A stretch of DNA of 64,000 nt from Cloacimonetes bacterium UBA5210 (GTDB lineage: Bacteria; Cloacimonadota; Cloacimonadia; Cloacimonadales; Cloacimonadaceae), in the NCBI GenBank assembly GCA_002412625.1, contig DHVK01000030.1:6674-70673 (forward strand). Reading direction: 5' to 3'. Made by a program: the position numbers and the translations under genes. This document shows positions 41,428 through 51,026 of the stretch, piece after piece. The notes below the pieces were generated by a model that had not been told where the DNA came from, did no database searches, and saw nothing but the letters and a program-made list of their open reading frames with translations. The number at the start of each line of letters is the position of its first letter. The first letter of the stretch is position 1.

Positions 41428-43589
41428 CAGTAGAATAGACTCATTCTAAGATACGAGGTGTAGTTGAAAACCCACCACGGTTTCACGCTTTCATCGTACT
41501 CAAGCTTAAGCTTAAACTCCAAAGAGATATTTCTGTAGAGCCGTAAATTCACCTGGTTCTCATTTTCGATGCGAGGCATCACTCCGGTTGCTTCGATCGG
41601 GAACAAAGCGTCAAAGCTGGAGTTTAATGAGAAGAAGGAGAGGAAATTCACCAAAGAGAAGATAGCCGTGGTCTCGATACCGCGGCTGTATTTATCGCCA
41701 CTCTCACGGTAAACATCGTAAGTGATTCCGTCTTGATCCACCGTTCCGTCAGAGCTAAACACCCGGTTATTCAGATCCTGCTGCCAGCCATAGCCACCGC
41801 GCAAACTCAGTGAACTCTTCGGACCAAAATTGATGCGGTAGGTAAGCCCACCACCCTCTTTCAGTTTAAGCGGATAGAGCGCGATCTTGGAGCGGATCTG
41901 ATCTTGATCAAGCGCTCGCTCCAACTCATTGCCATCACTGTCATATTTGATATAGTTCTTGTTTTCTGAGAATTTGGTATATTCATCAAAGAAGTGTGTA
42001 TCGAGATTGCCCCGGATATAGAAAGCAAAGTTGTTCAGCAGCTTCTTGTGCTTTCCCCAAGGATACATCAAAAACACGTTCTTCAGTGAATAGGTATCGG
42101 GAGTTATCCGAAAATCCACGTCCTTGGAATAGTTGGAGCCAATATCATAGATGCTGCGCATATTGTAATGGAAGGGGCGGAAGTCGTGGTCAATCGTGTT
42201 ATCCAGGGTCGCGAACAAGCTAAGCGAATACGAAGGATCTTTTTCATCCAGGGAGTTATCGGCGTTGAAGTGCACATTGGCATGGATGATTCCTTTATGA
42301 AACTTCACTGCCCCTACGCCCAGATCGTCTGCCAGGATTCCGGCTCCGACCATAATACTCCCGGTGGAGCTGGAAGGATCAACAACTATGGTGAGCGTGT
42401 GGCTATCTCCTTTTTCCAGATTCACCGTAGTGAAATCCTTCAGATCACTCCAGGAATATCCTCCCAGCGTAATCATGTAGTTTCCGGGAGGGAGAATCCA
42501 GAGGTTCTCGTCTATTCCATGTTCGTCCTCACTCAAACTAAAATCAGTACCCACCTTGCGGTATCCATAATCATCTTTGTTCTGAATCCAAATATCGTAG
42601 ATCTGGCGCACTTTGTTCTGGGATAGATCCAGAATGCGCACTTTCAGCTCACACCAATTCCGCTCCACAACAGTTCTCTGTCTGGGGTGAACAACCATAA
42701 TCATGCGTACATCTTCGTTGTATCCGGTGATCACCCGGTATCTTCCCGGAATCAGTGGCAGGGGACTGTTGAAGGTGCCCAGATGCTCGGAAACAGTTGT
42801 GTTGAAGTCGTCCAAGCCTTCCACCCTATATTGCATTTCATTGCTAAACGAGGCTTTTGTGCTTAGAAAAAGCTCACCATAAAGGAGATGCGCGCTTTGA
42901 TCTTCGAGTTGCTGGAAATAAAACTCTTCCGGAGCGGTTAGCGGATCCAGATAGTCGCGACGACTACTGCGGATCGGTCTGCCGGCAAAGTGCATGACAC
43001 ACATTGCGGCGAAAGTATTGGTCTCCTCCATGATCATATTGTTGAAGACCTGTACCAGATACACCACGGAATCATCGGTCAAATCATGATAGCGCTCATT
43101 CCGATGGGTCATGACCACCTTTTCTGAAGTGCTGTCTCGCAACACAAACTCCATTCTCAGGAAAGCGCGAGGGTTCTTACCATCTATCTTTTCGATGTTC
43201 ATGACGTTGGTTTCCAGATAGTAGTTGGGATCTACTATCCCGGTATCCCGGCTCACATCAGAAAACAGATTGTACGCTTGCAGTCTTTGGGTGATAATGT
43301 TTGGTATCGCATCCGATAACCGGTTTGCCCAAAGATCATTACTCAAAAAACGGACTCTATAGAAATTCTCTTTTACCACGATCTGATTGCGGCTGTAAGT
43401 CCGGTTGATTTTGCTGTTCGTCACATACAGGGTTTTCCCGCTGGAAACTTCCATCTTCAATTCCGGTTTCTCGGTACTGGGTTGATAATCCAGTACATAG
43501 TAGTTCGTGACTACTCTGTCCACTTTCCCGAAGCAACCGCTAAGTAAGATTAGCAATCCCAAAGCAAAAAAGATGTTCAAGTGCTTCAT
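41427..43589 (-). CDS. PqiC-like lipoprotein fused to a beta-barrel, in the MCE operon
   Basis: 720 residues from ATG 43589 (GGGAGG upstream). Signal MKHLNIFFALGLLILLSGCF is a lipobox with Cys about 19. Residues about 30-220 resemble the ABC-type auxiliary lipoprotein (PqiC/DUF330) fold: TNYYVLDYQPSTEKP, KTLYVTNSKINRTYSRNQIV, NDLWANRLSDAIPNIITQRL. Residues about 225-440 form beta-sandwich-like parts (EELLSTKASFSNEM; PGRYRVITGYNEDV; PPGNYMITLGGYSWSD). The last 280 residues are a likely outer-membrane beta-barrel: alternating strands, GGGLTYRINFGPKSSLSLRG and a C-terminal YLRMSLFY. It lies between mlaD and mlaE. It may form the outer-membrane end of the lipid pathway in one chain. Confidence 0.7.
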   Translation of the reverse strand: MKHLNIFFALGLLILLSGCFGKVDRVVTNYYVLDYQPSTEKPELKMEVSSGKTLYVTNSKINRTYSRNQIVVKENFYRVRFLSNDLWANRLSDAIPNIITQRLQAYNLFSDVSRDTGIVDPNYYLETNVMNIEKIDGKNPRAFLRMEFVLRDSTSEKVVMTHRNERYHDLTDDSVVYLVQVFNNMIMEETNTFAAMCVMHFAGRPIRSSRRDYLDPLTAPEEFYFQQLEDQSAHLLYGELFLSTKASFSNEMQYRVEGLDDFNTTVSEHLGTFNSPLPLIPGRYRVITGYNEDVRMIMVVHPRQRTVVERNWCELKVRILDLSQNKVRQIYDIWIQNKDDYGYRKVGTDFSLSEDEHGIDENLWILPPGNYMITLGGYSWSDLKDFTTVNLEKGDSHTLTIVVDPSSSTGSIMVGAGILADDLGVGAVKFHKGIIHANVHFNADNSLDEKDPSYSLSLFATLDNTIDHDFRPFHYNMRSIYDIGSNYSKDVDFRITPDTYSLKNVFLMYPWGKHKKLLNNFAFYIRGNLDTHFFDEYTKFSENKNYIKYDSDGNELERALDQDQIRSKIALYPLKLKEGGGLTYRINFGPKSSLSLRGGYGWQQDLNNRVFSSDGTVDQDGITYDVYRESGDKYSRGIETTAIFSLVNFLSFFSLNSSFDALFPIEATGVMPRIENENQVNLRLYRNISLEFKLKLEYDESVKPWWVFNYTSYLRMSLFY

Positions 43590-43608
43590 TCTGATGAGTC
43601 CTCCCATA

Positions 43609-44808
43609 TCAGTTACCCCTCAGCAAGATAGCAGGATTGTCTGATATCTGGCGTGAAAAATCGTTTAAGTTCTCTGTGGCATCGCGCAAGTTTTCCAATG
43701 TCTCCATCAGGTCATCTTGAGACCTTGATACAGTACGATTCAGAGTGTTGATCAATACCCCGGTGCGCTGGATGGTTGTGCCAAGATTCCCCACCATGCC
43801 CTGCACATCTGCCTCCGCTAGCTTGGCAGAAAGAGCATCGAGGTTTTGGACTATCGAGATGAATTCATCCGAAGAAAGCAAGCGGTCGATAGTTTCCAAA
43901 GAGCGATTGATGCTGGAGCTTACGCTTACGATCTGCTCTGTACTCTCCAGTACCAGTGTATTAGCGTTTGTGCCAATGTTATTCAAATGAAATCTGGTAT
44001 CTTGCAGTAAATACTCGCCCTGCTCCGAAATATCGCTGATGCTTTGATTCAGATTTTGCGTGATGACTATCAATTCCGAATTCAGCGTTTCTGCAATCAT
44101 CTCCAGTGACTCAGCTGTGCTCTGCGAAACCAGATCCATGTTGCTTGCCAGGTTTTGAGATATAAAGTCTATGTTCCTGCTCAGTCCTTCGGTGAGGTCC
44201 GCAGTGTTGTTTGCAATGCGGCTGATGGCGTCCAAAGTGCCACTAAGATTGCTCCGCGTATCATGCAATATCTGCCCGGTTTCTTGCAGAATCCTGGCGA
44301 TGTTTTCCCGGTTTTGTTCGTTTGTCATATCGTTGATATTGGCGGCGATAAGATCCAGCTTTTCGGCGATGGAAATTGCTCTTTCGCTGATATCATCGAT
44401 CATGGTGGATCCAGGTTTAATGTAACTGCCCGGCTTCATGGTTTTAGCTTCATTTGTTCCACCTCTGATCTCCACCGCTTTCAAGCCGGTAATTCCGATC
44501 AGGCTAAGCACAGCTTCGGTATTCTCTTTGATTGGAGTACCGGTTTCGATGTTTATCTTTACTCTTACTTTCAGCACATCCTCGGGATCTATCTTGATTT
44601 CTTCTACCCGTCCAACCTTGATGCCCTGGTAGTTCACCGTGCCACCCACCTGCAAACCGCTAACCGGGTAATCCTCAAAAACTATATAATACGTATCCCA
44701 CTTTTGGGTCAGGCGATTCCCGGCTACAGCAGCAGCAAAGATCAGAATCAACAGACTCCCCACCGCCAAGAATATTCCCAATCGAACCTTGGTAGCTTTA
44801 GATACCAA
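43609..44808 (-). CDS. mlaD: MCE-domain (MlaD-like) protein with long coiled coil
   Basis: 399 residues, TTG start 44808 with GGGGATAG upstream. One N-terminal membrane helix (RLGIFLAVGSLLILIFAAAV), then a single MCE domain (YPVSGLQVGGTVNYQGIKVG RVEEI; TGLKAVEIRGGTN) and about 250 residues of repeats with amphipathic helices (ANNTADLTEGLSRNIDFISQ NLASNMDLVSQ). This resembles needle-type MCE proteins such as LetB or Mce1, which span the periplasm, rather than the short E. coli MlaD. It starts the operon with the lipoprotein-barrel gene 19 bp after it. Confidence 0.85.
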   Translation of the reverse strand: MVSKATKVRLGIFLAVGSLLILIFAAAVAGNRLTQKWDTYYIVFEDYPVSGLQVGGTVNYQGIKVGRVEEIKIDPEDVLKVRVKINIETGTPIKENTEAVLSLIGITGLKAVEIRGGTNEAKTMKPGSYIKPGSTMIDDISERAISIAEKLDLIAANINDMTNEQNRENIARILQETGQILHDTRSNLSGTLDAISRIANNTADLTEGLSRNIDFISQNLASNMDLVSQSTAESLEMIAETLNSELIVITQNLNQSISDISEQGEYLLQDTRFHLNNIGTNANTLVLESTEQIVSVSSSINRSLETIDRLLSSDEFISIVQNLDALSAKLAEADVQGMVGNLGTTIQRTGVLINTLNRTVSRSQDDLMETLENLRDATENLNDFSRQISDNPAILLRGN

Positions 44809-44819
44809 TTCTATCCCCT

Positions 44820-46181
44820 TTACTCATAGAGCATATCTCCGGTGATCAAGCGATTAGCTATCCTTACCGGCTTGTGTGCCTCGATGTGAACTCTGCCGTC
44901 GCAAACAACATCCGCGCCGAAACTCACATCGCCTTCGATTACCAGCTCTTTGCATCCCAGCAAAGATGGTACTACAGCAAACCTTGCGCGCATCTCATCA
45001 ATTCCGCCGTAATAGGTGGAATCGAGTTCAATATATGGGACCCTGGAAATCCCACGCTTTAGCTGGATCTGATACTGATCATTCAGCTCATAGAGATCGC
45101 TCCATATGGCCAGAAGATCGTTTGTCTTCTTCACCGGAGCAAACCGTTCCCGGGGAACAACCAGCGCCCGGGCACCTTTGAAACTACTGATTCCCGCGCC
45201 CATCGCTGTTTCCAGCTGATACACTTTTTCGCCCGCCACTTCTTTGGGGTTCACAATCAGGGGCAGAAGCATCAGACCGTCGTTGGTGATCAAATGCCAT
45301 TCCAGGGCTTTAAGATCGATCCACAAGTTGTTTGTGTTGAAATATTTATACTTATTGATATCCTGAAACTCCGCCTGGTCTTCCTGCGGACATTGGGCTA
45401 TCTCGCGCAGCAGCAATTGCCCTGCCGCATCTTGTGCCAGATGACCGCCTTTCTTATCCATCTCAGTACGTTCGCATACTTCCATTAGAAAAGGAACATC
45501 GTGTTTTTCCATATATGCGGCAATAGCCGGATTCACAACCGCTCCCAGGTTATCGGAATTGGATACAAAAGCGTAGCGATAGCCCTTTGCGATCAGCTGG
45601 TCCAGGATCCCGCTCGCAGAAATGGCAGTGTAAAGGTCTCCATGTCCCGGCGGATTCCAGCGTTGGTTCTTATCGGCAGATTCAAACGGGGCAAAAGTAT
45701 CCTGGCGGATGCGGGGAAACTTGTTCTGCACAAAGGATATCGGCAGGCTTTGCTTGCTTAGATCCGGATATTTGCTGAGGTAATCCATCGTATCCTGGTG
45801 CGTGGCGAAGCTATTCATAAACATCAGCTGGATATCATATCCGCTCCCGGAGCGTAGCGCCAGTACATGCCGGGTAATGATGTCCAAAAAATTCATATTG
45901 CCTTTTACGGGAAGCAGAGATTTGGCCTTGGAAAGCCCCATCCCCGTTCCCAAGCCTCCGTTCAGTTTGATTACCGCAATGTGTTTGAGCATTTTACTTG
46001 CGTTGCCGGTCTCCAGCTCTGCGTAGCCCACGACTGCATCGCTTTGGGGAGGGCTGATGTCCTGTTCGCTGATCTGGCCTTTGCTTCCGGCATTCAGCGC
46101 GTCGTAATAATGGCTGAAGGTACGGATCAGCATATCCGACAAACCCTCTGCTTTCATCGCTTTAACAAACTGATTTAGCAT
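44820..46181 (-). CDS. UTP-glucose-1-phosphate uridylyltransferase (UDPGP family)
   Basis: 453 residues of the eukaryote-like UDPGP family rather than GalU. Nucleotide loop KLNGGLGTGMGLSKAKSLLP VKGNMNFLDI; HGDLYTAISASGILDQLIAK; FVSNSDNLGAVVNPAIAAYM; WLDLKALEWH-type piece (NLWIDLKALEWHLITNDGLM). It makes UDP-glucose from UTP and glucose-1-P for polysaccharides and glycolipids. It is followed by mlaD (11 bp). Confidence 0.9.
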   Translation of the reverse strand: MLNQFVKAMKAEGLSDMLIRTFSHYYDALNAGSKGQISEQDISPPQSDAVVGYAELETGNASKMLKHIAVIKLNGGLGTGMGLSKAKSLLPVKGNMNFLDIITRHVLALRSGSGYDIQLMFMNSFATHQDTMDYLSKYPDLSKQSLPISFVQNKFPRIRQDTFAPFESADKNQRWNPPGHGDLYTAISASGILDQLIAKGYRYAFVSNSDNLGAVVNPAIAAYMEKHDVPFLMEVCERTEMDKKGGHLAQDAAGQLLLREIAQCPQEDQAEFQDINKYKYFNTNNLWIDLKALEWHLITNDGLMLLPLIVNPKEVAGEKVYQLETAMGAGISSFKGARALVVPRERFAPVKKTNDLLAIWSDLYELNDQYQIQLKRGISRVPYIELDSTYYGGIDEMRARFAVVPSLLGCKELVIEGDVSFGADVVCDGRVHIEAHKPVRIANRLITGDMLYE

Positions 46182-46202
46182 AACTCATTATATCCTTTCC
46201 CG

Positions 46203-48194
46203 CTATAGCAGGCTGTCCAAATATTCTTCATCTGCAGGTTCCGGAATCGTTATCGCTCCTTCACCGGCATGTTTGTCATTCCAATCCTGAACCGTAGTGA
46301 TAGCTCCGGTGTTTCGTGCCCAGGCCCGACGGGCTACTCCGCCCATCACATCCCAGGATAGGGCTTTTTTCAGCACTTCGTCCATGCGTTCGCTGCCATC
46401 CAGGACGATGCCGTTGCCTCCGTTCACGCTTCGTCCGATCCCCACTCCGCCACCATTGGAAAGCACAACCAGGGTCATGCCCCGGGCGATATTCCCGGCG
46501 AAACACTGCGTAGCCATATCAGCGGTCAGATTGGAGCCATCATTGATATTCGCGGTTTCGCGGAACGGTGAATCTGTCCCGGACACATCGTGATGATCTC
46601 TGCCCAGCATCACCGGGCCGATCTCCCCCTTGCGCACCATGTCATTGAATTTCAATGCGATGCACACTCTGCCTTCTTCATCGGCATAGAGGATGCGAGC
46701 CTTTGTGCCCACTACCAGTGCATTCTCTTCCGCGCTGCTGATCCAGTGATGATTGTCTCGATCCATGGAGTTGCGCCTGGGGTCAATCAACGCGCAGGCT
46801 GCCTGATCCGTGGCGCGCAGATCTTCATCCTTGCGGGACAGGCAAACCCAGCGGAAGGGCCCGTAACCAAAGTCAAAACACATCGGCCCCATGATATCTT
46901 CCACATAGGAAGGCCATATGAATCCGTCGTTTGTGCTTTCCGGATTCTTGGCTATTTGATGCTCTCCGGCATCATAAACACTGGCCATGAAACTGTTGCC
47001 GTAATCCCAAAATCTGGCGCCCTTAGCGGTCAGGGATTTCAGCACCTTATAATGTTTTATCAGGGATTGATCTACCAAGTCCCGGAATTTGGCCAAATCG
47101 CTCGCCAGCAGTTTGCGGCCTTCTTCAAAGCTCAAACCTGCCGGGGTATAGCCACCCTCATAGACTGCATGACATGAGGTCTGATCACTGATCAGTTCTG
47201 CCTTTATATTATGTTTATCCACATAATCCAGCAGATCCACGATGTTGCCATGATATGCAATAGACAAGGCTTGTTTGCTGATCCGGGCTTCATCCACCCA
47301 TTTGAAGATTTCTGCCAGATCAGCCGAAACCTTGGCCACCCAGCCCTGTGAATGACGCGTCTCAATACGGGAATAGTCCACTTCTGCCAGAATTCCGATG
47401 CCACCGGCTATCTCCACTGCCTTGGCCTGAGCCCCGCTCATTCCACCCAATCCTGATGAAATATAGAGCACGCCCGCCAGATCTTTGTCCACCGGAATGC
47501 CCAGGTATTTTCTGCCGGCATTCAGCAATGTGATATAGGTGCCATGCACAATGCCCTGCGGCCCGATGTACATCCAACCACCGGCAGTCATTTGCCCATA
47601 ATTGGCAACACCCAGCGCGGTTAGGCGTTTAAAATCGTCCGGGTTATCCCACTTTCCGATCACCAGCCCATTTGTGGAAATCACCCGCGGAGCTTCCGGG
47701 CGCGAGGGGAACAGCCCCAAAGGATGTCCGCTGGAAACAACCAGGGTTTGGTCTTCCGTCATTACTTCCAGGTACTTCATGATCAGCCGATATTGCATCC
47801 AGTTCTGGCACACCTGTCCGGTCTCGCCGTATGTAACCAATTCATAGGGATACAGTGCGATATCAAAATCCAGATTGTTATCGATCATCACCTGCAAGGC
47901 TCTTGCTTGAGTGATGCCCTTATATTCGTGAATGGGCTTGCCTTTTAGGTGTCCTTGTGGACGCCAGCGATAGCCATAGATTCTGCCCATAGTTTTTAGC
48001 TCCTGCAGAAATTCTGGAGCAACTTGTTTGTGCAATTCGGTGGGGATATAGCGCAAAGCATTTTTCAGCGCTTGCTTGATCTCGTTTTTGGAAAGGTTCA
48101 AGCCCCGATCCGGAGCTCTGCGGATTCCGCTTTCAAACACAGGATCAGGCGGCAGCACCTTATCCAATTTTACTACAAATGGTGTGTCAGCCAT
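46203..48194 (-). CDS. hutU: Urocanate hydratase, long form
   Basis: 663 residues, longer than the bacterial type (about 557). NAD-binding YISSGLGGMSGAQAKAVEIA, LITNMVQAHGDP-like middle replaced by LTAKGARFWDYGNSFMASVY, and FGYGPFRWVCLSRKDEDLRA with the conserved Cys; end SNGGGVGIGRSVNGGNGIVL. The length and sequence pattern match the longer eukaryote/FCB type. It turns urocanate into imidazolonepropionate in histidine breakdown. The other hut genes are not in view. The start overlaps the cyuA stop by 8 bp. Confidence 0.92.
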   Translation of the reverse strand: MADTPFVVKLDKVLPPDPVFESGIRRAPDRGLNLSKNEIKQALKNALRYIPTELHKQVAPEFLQELKTMGRIYGYRWRPQGHLKGKPIHEYKGITQARALQVMIDNNLDFDIALYPYELVTYGETGQVCQNWMQYRLIMKYLEVMTEDQTLVVSSGHPLGLFPSRPEAPRVISTNGLVIGKWDNPDDFKRLTALGVANYGQMTAGGWMYIGPQGIVHGTYITLLNAGRKYLGIPVDKDLAGVLYISSGLGGMSGAQAKAVEIAGGIGILAEVDYSRIETRHSQGWVAKVSADLAEIFKWVDEARISKQALSIAYHGNIVDLLDYVDKHNIKAELISDQTSCHAVYEGGYTPAGLSFEEGRKLLASDLAKFRDLVDQSLIKHYKVLKSLTAKGARFWDYGNSFMASVYDAGEHQIAKNPESTNDGFIWPSYVEDIMGPMCFDFGYGPFRWVCLSRKDEDLRATDQAACALIDPRRNSMDRDNHHWISSAEENALVVGTKARILYADEEGRVCIALKFNDMVRKGEIGPVMLGRDHHDVSGTDSPFRETANINDGSNLTADMATQCFAGNIARGMTLVVLSNGGGVGIGRSVNGGNGIVLDGSERMDEVLKKALSWDVMGGVARRAWARNTGAITTVQDWNDKHAGEGAITIPEPADEEYLDSLL

Positions 48195-49485
48195 TATCTG
48201 CCTCTTTATATATATTCTTTTTGTTTATCATAATGTTCAGAATTGTGGAATCAGCATTTTGCATCCCGGAGTTTACGAACTCAGCCAGGTTATCGATAGT
48301 CTCGTCCACATCGTCTGTAATGATCCCATCGTTCGAGGAAACGCACTTGCCAATATGGGCCAGAAGTGCTGCCTGCACTGCAGCCGAAGTATTAGTTGCC
48401 ACTTTTAGTGAACAGCCCTCTTTCGCTCCGTCGCACACCATGCCTGCCGTGTTGCCAATCATGTTTTTAATGGCGTATTCCACCTTGGTGAAGTCTCCGC
48501 CCAAAAGCGAAACGATGCCACAGGCTCCCCCGGCTGCGGCGGAAAGGCATCCGCACAAGCACGAGAGTAAGCCCAGTTTATATTTCATGTGCACACTTAC
48601 CAAATGCCCCAAGGCCAAGGCGCGAACCAGAGCTTCGTGGCTGCTGTTCAGCTTTTCAGCTGCCGCAATGATGGGTAGCGTGATCGAAAGCCCCTGATTA
48701 CCGCTTCCGGTATTGGAAATCACCGGCAAGCTGCAGCCGCTCATCCGGGCGTCGGTCGCGGCAGCGGTCAAAGCCATGGCATGGTGATGCATATCATCCC
48801 CCAGGAGCCCATCTTCGATCTGTTGCATGATCATCTTTCCCACGCTCATCCCCATGCTCTCGCTAAGGCCATAATCAGCAATTCTGCGGTTGATCGTTTC
48901 GCCCAAATCCAATTCCAGCAGGGTCGCGTAATCTGCTTTTTGGCAAAATTCCCAGAAATCCAGAAGCTTGAACCGGGACGCGTCAATCAGCTTGGGCGCG
49001 TTATCCGCCCCCATATCCTGATACTTCAAGACCTCGCCATTCAGCTCCAGCTTATGCAGCCATGTATGCCGCCAGCGGATCACAGCACGGGCACTATGCT
49101 CTTTGTTTTTGATGATGGTTTCGATATAAACTTTGTCTTGCCCGGGATGCAACTGGATGTCGATATTTTTCGCCAATGCCTTAGCCATGATGAGTTGCTC
49201 CGGCTTTAGATCTGCCAATACCTGAAGCTCCTTCTGGGGAAGTGCTACCACTAAACCAAGCGCGGCAGCGATTTCCAGGCCGATCAACCCGGTATTGGGG
49301 ATACCCACTCCCATCCCGTTTTTGAGGATCGAGGGGCTTAGGATAAGGGTGATTTCTTCGATATCTGAAGGGAATACACTTGCGGCGTAGGCGGAGGCCA
49401 AAGCCACCGCTGCCGGTTCCGTACAGCCAAGTGCAGGAACAACTTCCTGCCTTAAGAGAGCCAAAATTTCCGTAAACTTCTGCAT
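48187..49485 (-). CDS. cyuA: L-cysteine desulfidase/serine dehydratase alpha-like (UPF0597)
   Basis: 432 residues from ATG 49485 (AGGGATGTT upstream); 49515 would be a weaker start. Family marks: EVVPALGCTEPAAVALASAY; PNTGLIGLEIAAALGL; CSLPVISNTGSGNQGLSITL; LLSCLCGCLSAAAGGACGIV; NTAGMVCDGAKEGCSLK. The late cysteines are the likely 4Fe-4S ligands. Members split Cys to pyruvate, ammonia and sulfide. With urocanase it suggests amino-acid fermentation. Confidence 0.88.
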   Translation of the reverse strand: MQKFTEILALLRQEVVPALGCTEPAAVALASAYAASVFPSDIEEITLILSPSILKNGMGVGIPNTGLIGLEIAAALGLVVALPQKELQVLADLKPEQLIMAKALAKNIDIQLHPGQDKVYIETIIKNKEHSARAVIRWRHTWLHKLELNGEVLKYQDMGADNAPKLIDASRFKLLDFWEFCQKADYATLLELDLGETINRRIADYGLSESMGMSVGKMIMQQIEDGLLGDDMHHHAMALTAAATDARMSGCSLPVISNTGSGNQGLSITLPIIAAAEKLNSSHEALVRALALGHLVSVHMKYKLGLLSCLCGCLSAAAGGACGIVSLLGGDFTKVEYAIKNMIGNTAGMVCDGAKEGCSLKVATNTSAAVQAALLAHIGKCVSSNDGIITDDVDETIDNLAEFVNSGMQNADSTILNIMINKKNIYKEADNG

Positions 49486-49664
49486 AACATCCCTGATAAA
49501 TAATTCTTTGGGCAAGTCTTTAGGGCAAGCTCAATCCTGTCAAGCGAATTCTGCCTATCGGAACAGATGCCGGATGGCAGCATTTCGCCTCTCTCAAGGA
49601 AGCGATGCTCACATAGGTGCCTGGCAGCATCAGGTATCATTTAACCAGATCCTTGTTTAGTTTC
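49486..49664 (-). other. Non-coding leader upstream of cyuA
   Basis: 179 bp without a gene between the AI-2E gene and cyuA on the same strand. On the minus strand it has GATGCTGCC...GAGCATC, then GAGAGAGGCGAAATGCTGCC and GATAGGCAGAATTCGCTTGA, so CTGCC/GGCAG and ATCCGG/CCGAT arms can pair into a branched structure. A TTGACA (49540s) lies after it. It does not match a riboswitch class known to me. Confidence 0.3.
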
Positions 49665-50735
49665 TCAAACATCGCTGATGATAGCCGAGATCACGCTTTT
49701 GTCGTTAATGCGCTTGAGGATGATGTTGATACAGCTGGTAATCGGTACAGCGATCATCATCCCCACAATACCCCACACATAAGCCCAGAATATCAGTGAT
49801 ATCAAGACCACGATCGGGCTCAGATTCAGTTTGTTCCCCATCAACTTTGGTTCCACGAAGTTACCGAAAAACATCTCGTTTCCGATCATCAGCAGGATCA
49901 AGGCCACCAGTCTGAAACCAAAACCAAATTGAAGCAGGCAGATTGAGATGGGAAACAGAGTGGATAAAATGGAGCCTATGTTGGGAATAAAACTAAGGGT
50001 AAAATAGAAGATCCCGGCAATTATCACAAAATCTACCCCGAGGATCCACAGCAGCAGCATTGCCACCGTTGCTGCACAGAGGCTGATCAGAGTTTTATTG
50101 ATGAAGTACCTCTGGATCTGGGTTTTGATGCTAAGCAGTGTATCAGAAGTTCGTTTATTATCGGCTTCCGACAAAACTCGGTGCACTCTTCTCCCCATCT
50201 TGCCGGATCCCCCTACCAGAAAGAGCAAAAACACAAGTGTCAGAAATGCTCGGCTGCCCGCATTCATCAATGCGCCCATCGTCCTTGAGGCAAAACCGGT
50301 AACCGAAAAGCTACCCCCGGTTAGAAAGGCAGCGGGATCAAGACCGGGAATTCCGGTGAGGGCAATATCCATTTTTGCTGCTATTTGCTCGTTCAGTGCC
50401 AAGACATACTGAAGCTGCTGCACGAATTTCTCCTGATACTTGGGCAGTTGCTGGACAAAGCTGTTTCCGGCTGCAAAGATCACCAGCGCCAGTGATCCGA
50501 AGATGATCAGGATAATGAATAGCATAAGCAGGAAATTCAGCCAGAAGGGCAGCTTGTGTTTCTCCAACCACGAGCGCATTGGGGCAAATATAAAGCTGAT
50601 CAGGATCGCGAAGGTCAGCGGAATAAAGATCGTTTCCAATGACTTCAGGATAATGACCAAAACAGGTAAAGAGATGGTGATGAGCAGGATTCTGATCCAT
50701 CTTAACTCGATCAGGGCTTTTTGTTCGAAGTTCAT
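49665..50735 (-). CDS. AI-2E-family membrane transporter
   Basis: 356 residues, about eight membrane helices: ILLITISLPVLVIILKSLET at the N-terminus, FWLNFLLMLFIILIIFGSLA, then a periplasmic part (FVQQLPKYQEKFVQQLQYVL) and FINKTLISLCAATVAMLLLW with IGSILSTLFPISICLLQFGF and the family piece VEPKLMGNKLNLSPIVVLIS. Members export autoinducer-2-like or other small molecules or act as Na+/H+ antiporters. The 291 bp upstream (50736-51026) hold no other gene but the promoter and leader of the next, divergent gene. Confidence 0.88.
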   Translation of the reverse strand: MNFEQKALIELRWIRILLITISLPVLVIILKSLETIFIPLTFAILISFIFAPMRSWLEKHKLPFWLNFLLMLFIILIIFGSLALVIFAAGNSFVQQLPKYQEKFVQQLQYVLALNEQIAAKMDIALTGIPGLDPAAFLTGGSFSVTGFASRTMGALMNAGSRAFLTLVFLLFLVGGSGKMGRRVHRVLSEADNKRTSDTLLSIKTQIQRYFINKTLISLCAATVAMLLLWILGVDFVIIAGIFYFTLSFIPNIGSILSTLFPISICLLQFGFGFRLVALILLMIGNEMFFGNFVEPKLMGNKLNLSPIVVLISLIFWAYVWGIVGMMIAVPITSCINIILKRINDKSVISAIISDV

Positions 50736-50915
50736 GCTGTGCTCCTTGCTGCATTTGTTGCAGAGTAAAATTTTGATTTTCCTGAACTACAAGATAACCG
50801 ATATTTGGCAAACGATAGTTTCTTTTCGCATATCTTTCACCATGTAACTGATATACTTGGGTACCTATGCATATATATGCCGGCATTCTTTCTTCCTCAA
50901 TCGCGCTCCTCGCTC

Positions 50916-50944
50916 TTGACAAATATCCTTCTCTGAAAATTCTG
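50916..50944 (+). promoter_or_regulatory. Possible promoter for the substrate-binding protein gene
   Basis: TTGACA (50916-50921) followed after 17 bp by a weak ATTCTG (50939-50944). The transcript would begin about 30 nt before the terminator-like hairpin. Confidence 0.35.
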
Positions 50945-50972
50945 AAGCTCTCAGTAAAGTAATAGGCGAATG

Positions 50973-51017
50973 AAATAGCCACCCTGACTGCCGGCGGTCA
51001 GTGTGGCTATTTTTTTT
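50973..51017 (+). terminator. Terminator-like hairpin directly before the ribosome site of the 51027 gene
   Basis: AAATAGCCAC-C-CTGAC pairs with GTCAG-T-GTGGCTATTT (50973-51012) around an 8-nt loop, followed by eight T (51010-51017) and at once by GAGGTG and ATG 51027. This is a full intrinsic terminator within the leader of a plus-strand gene. A readthrough control (attenuator or riboswitch) is the simplest explanation. Confidence 0.7.
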
Positions 51018-51026
51018 GAGGTGAAA

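Noticed and set aside
50870..51026. TPP riboswitch before the substrate-binding gene
   Set aside because: No CUGAGA or GAUCUGG-type TPP elements are present in the leader.
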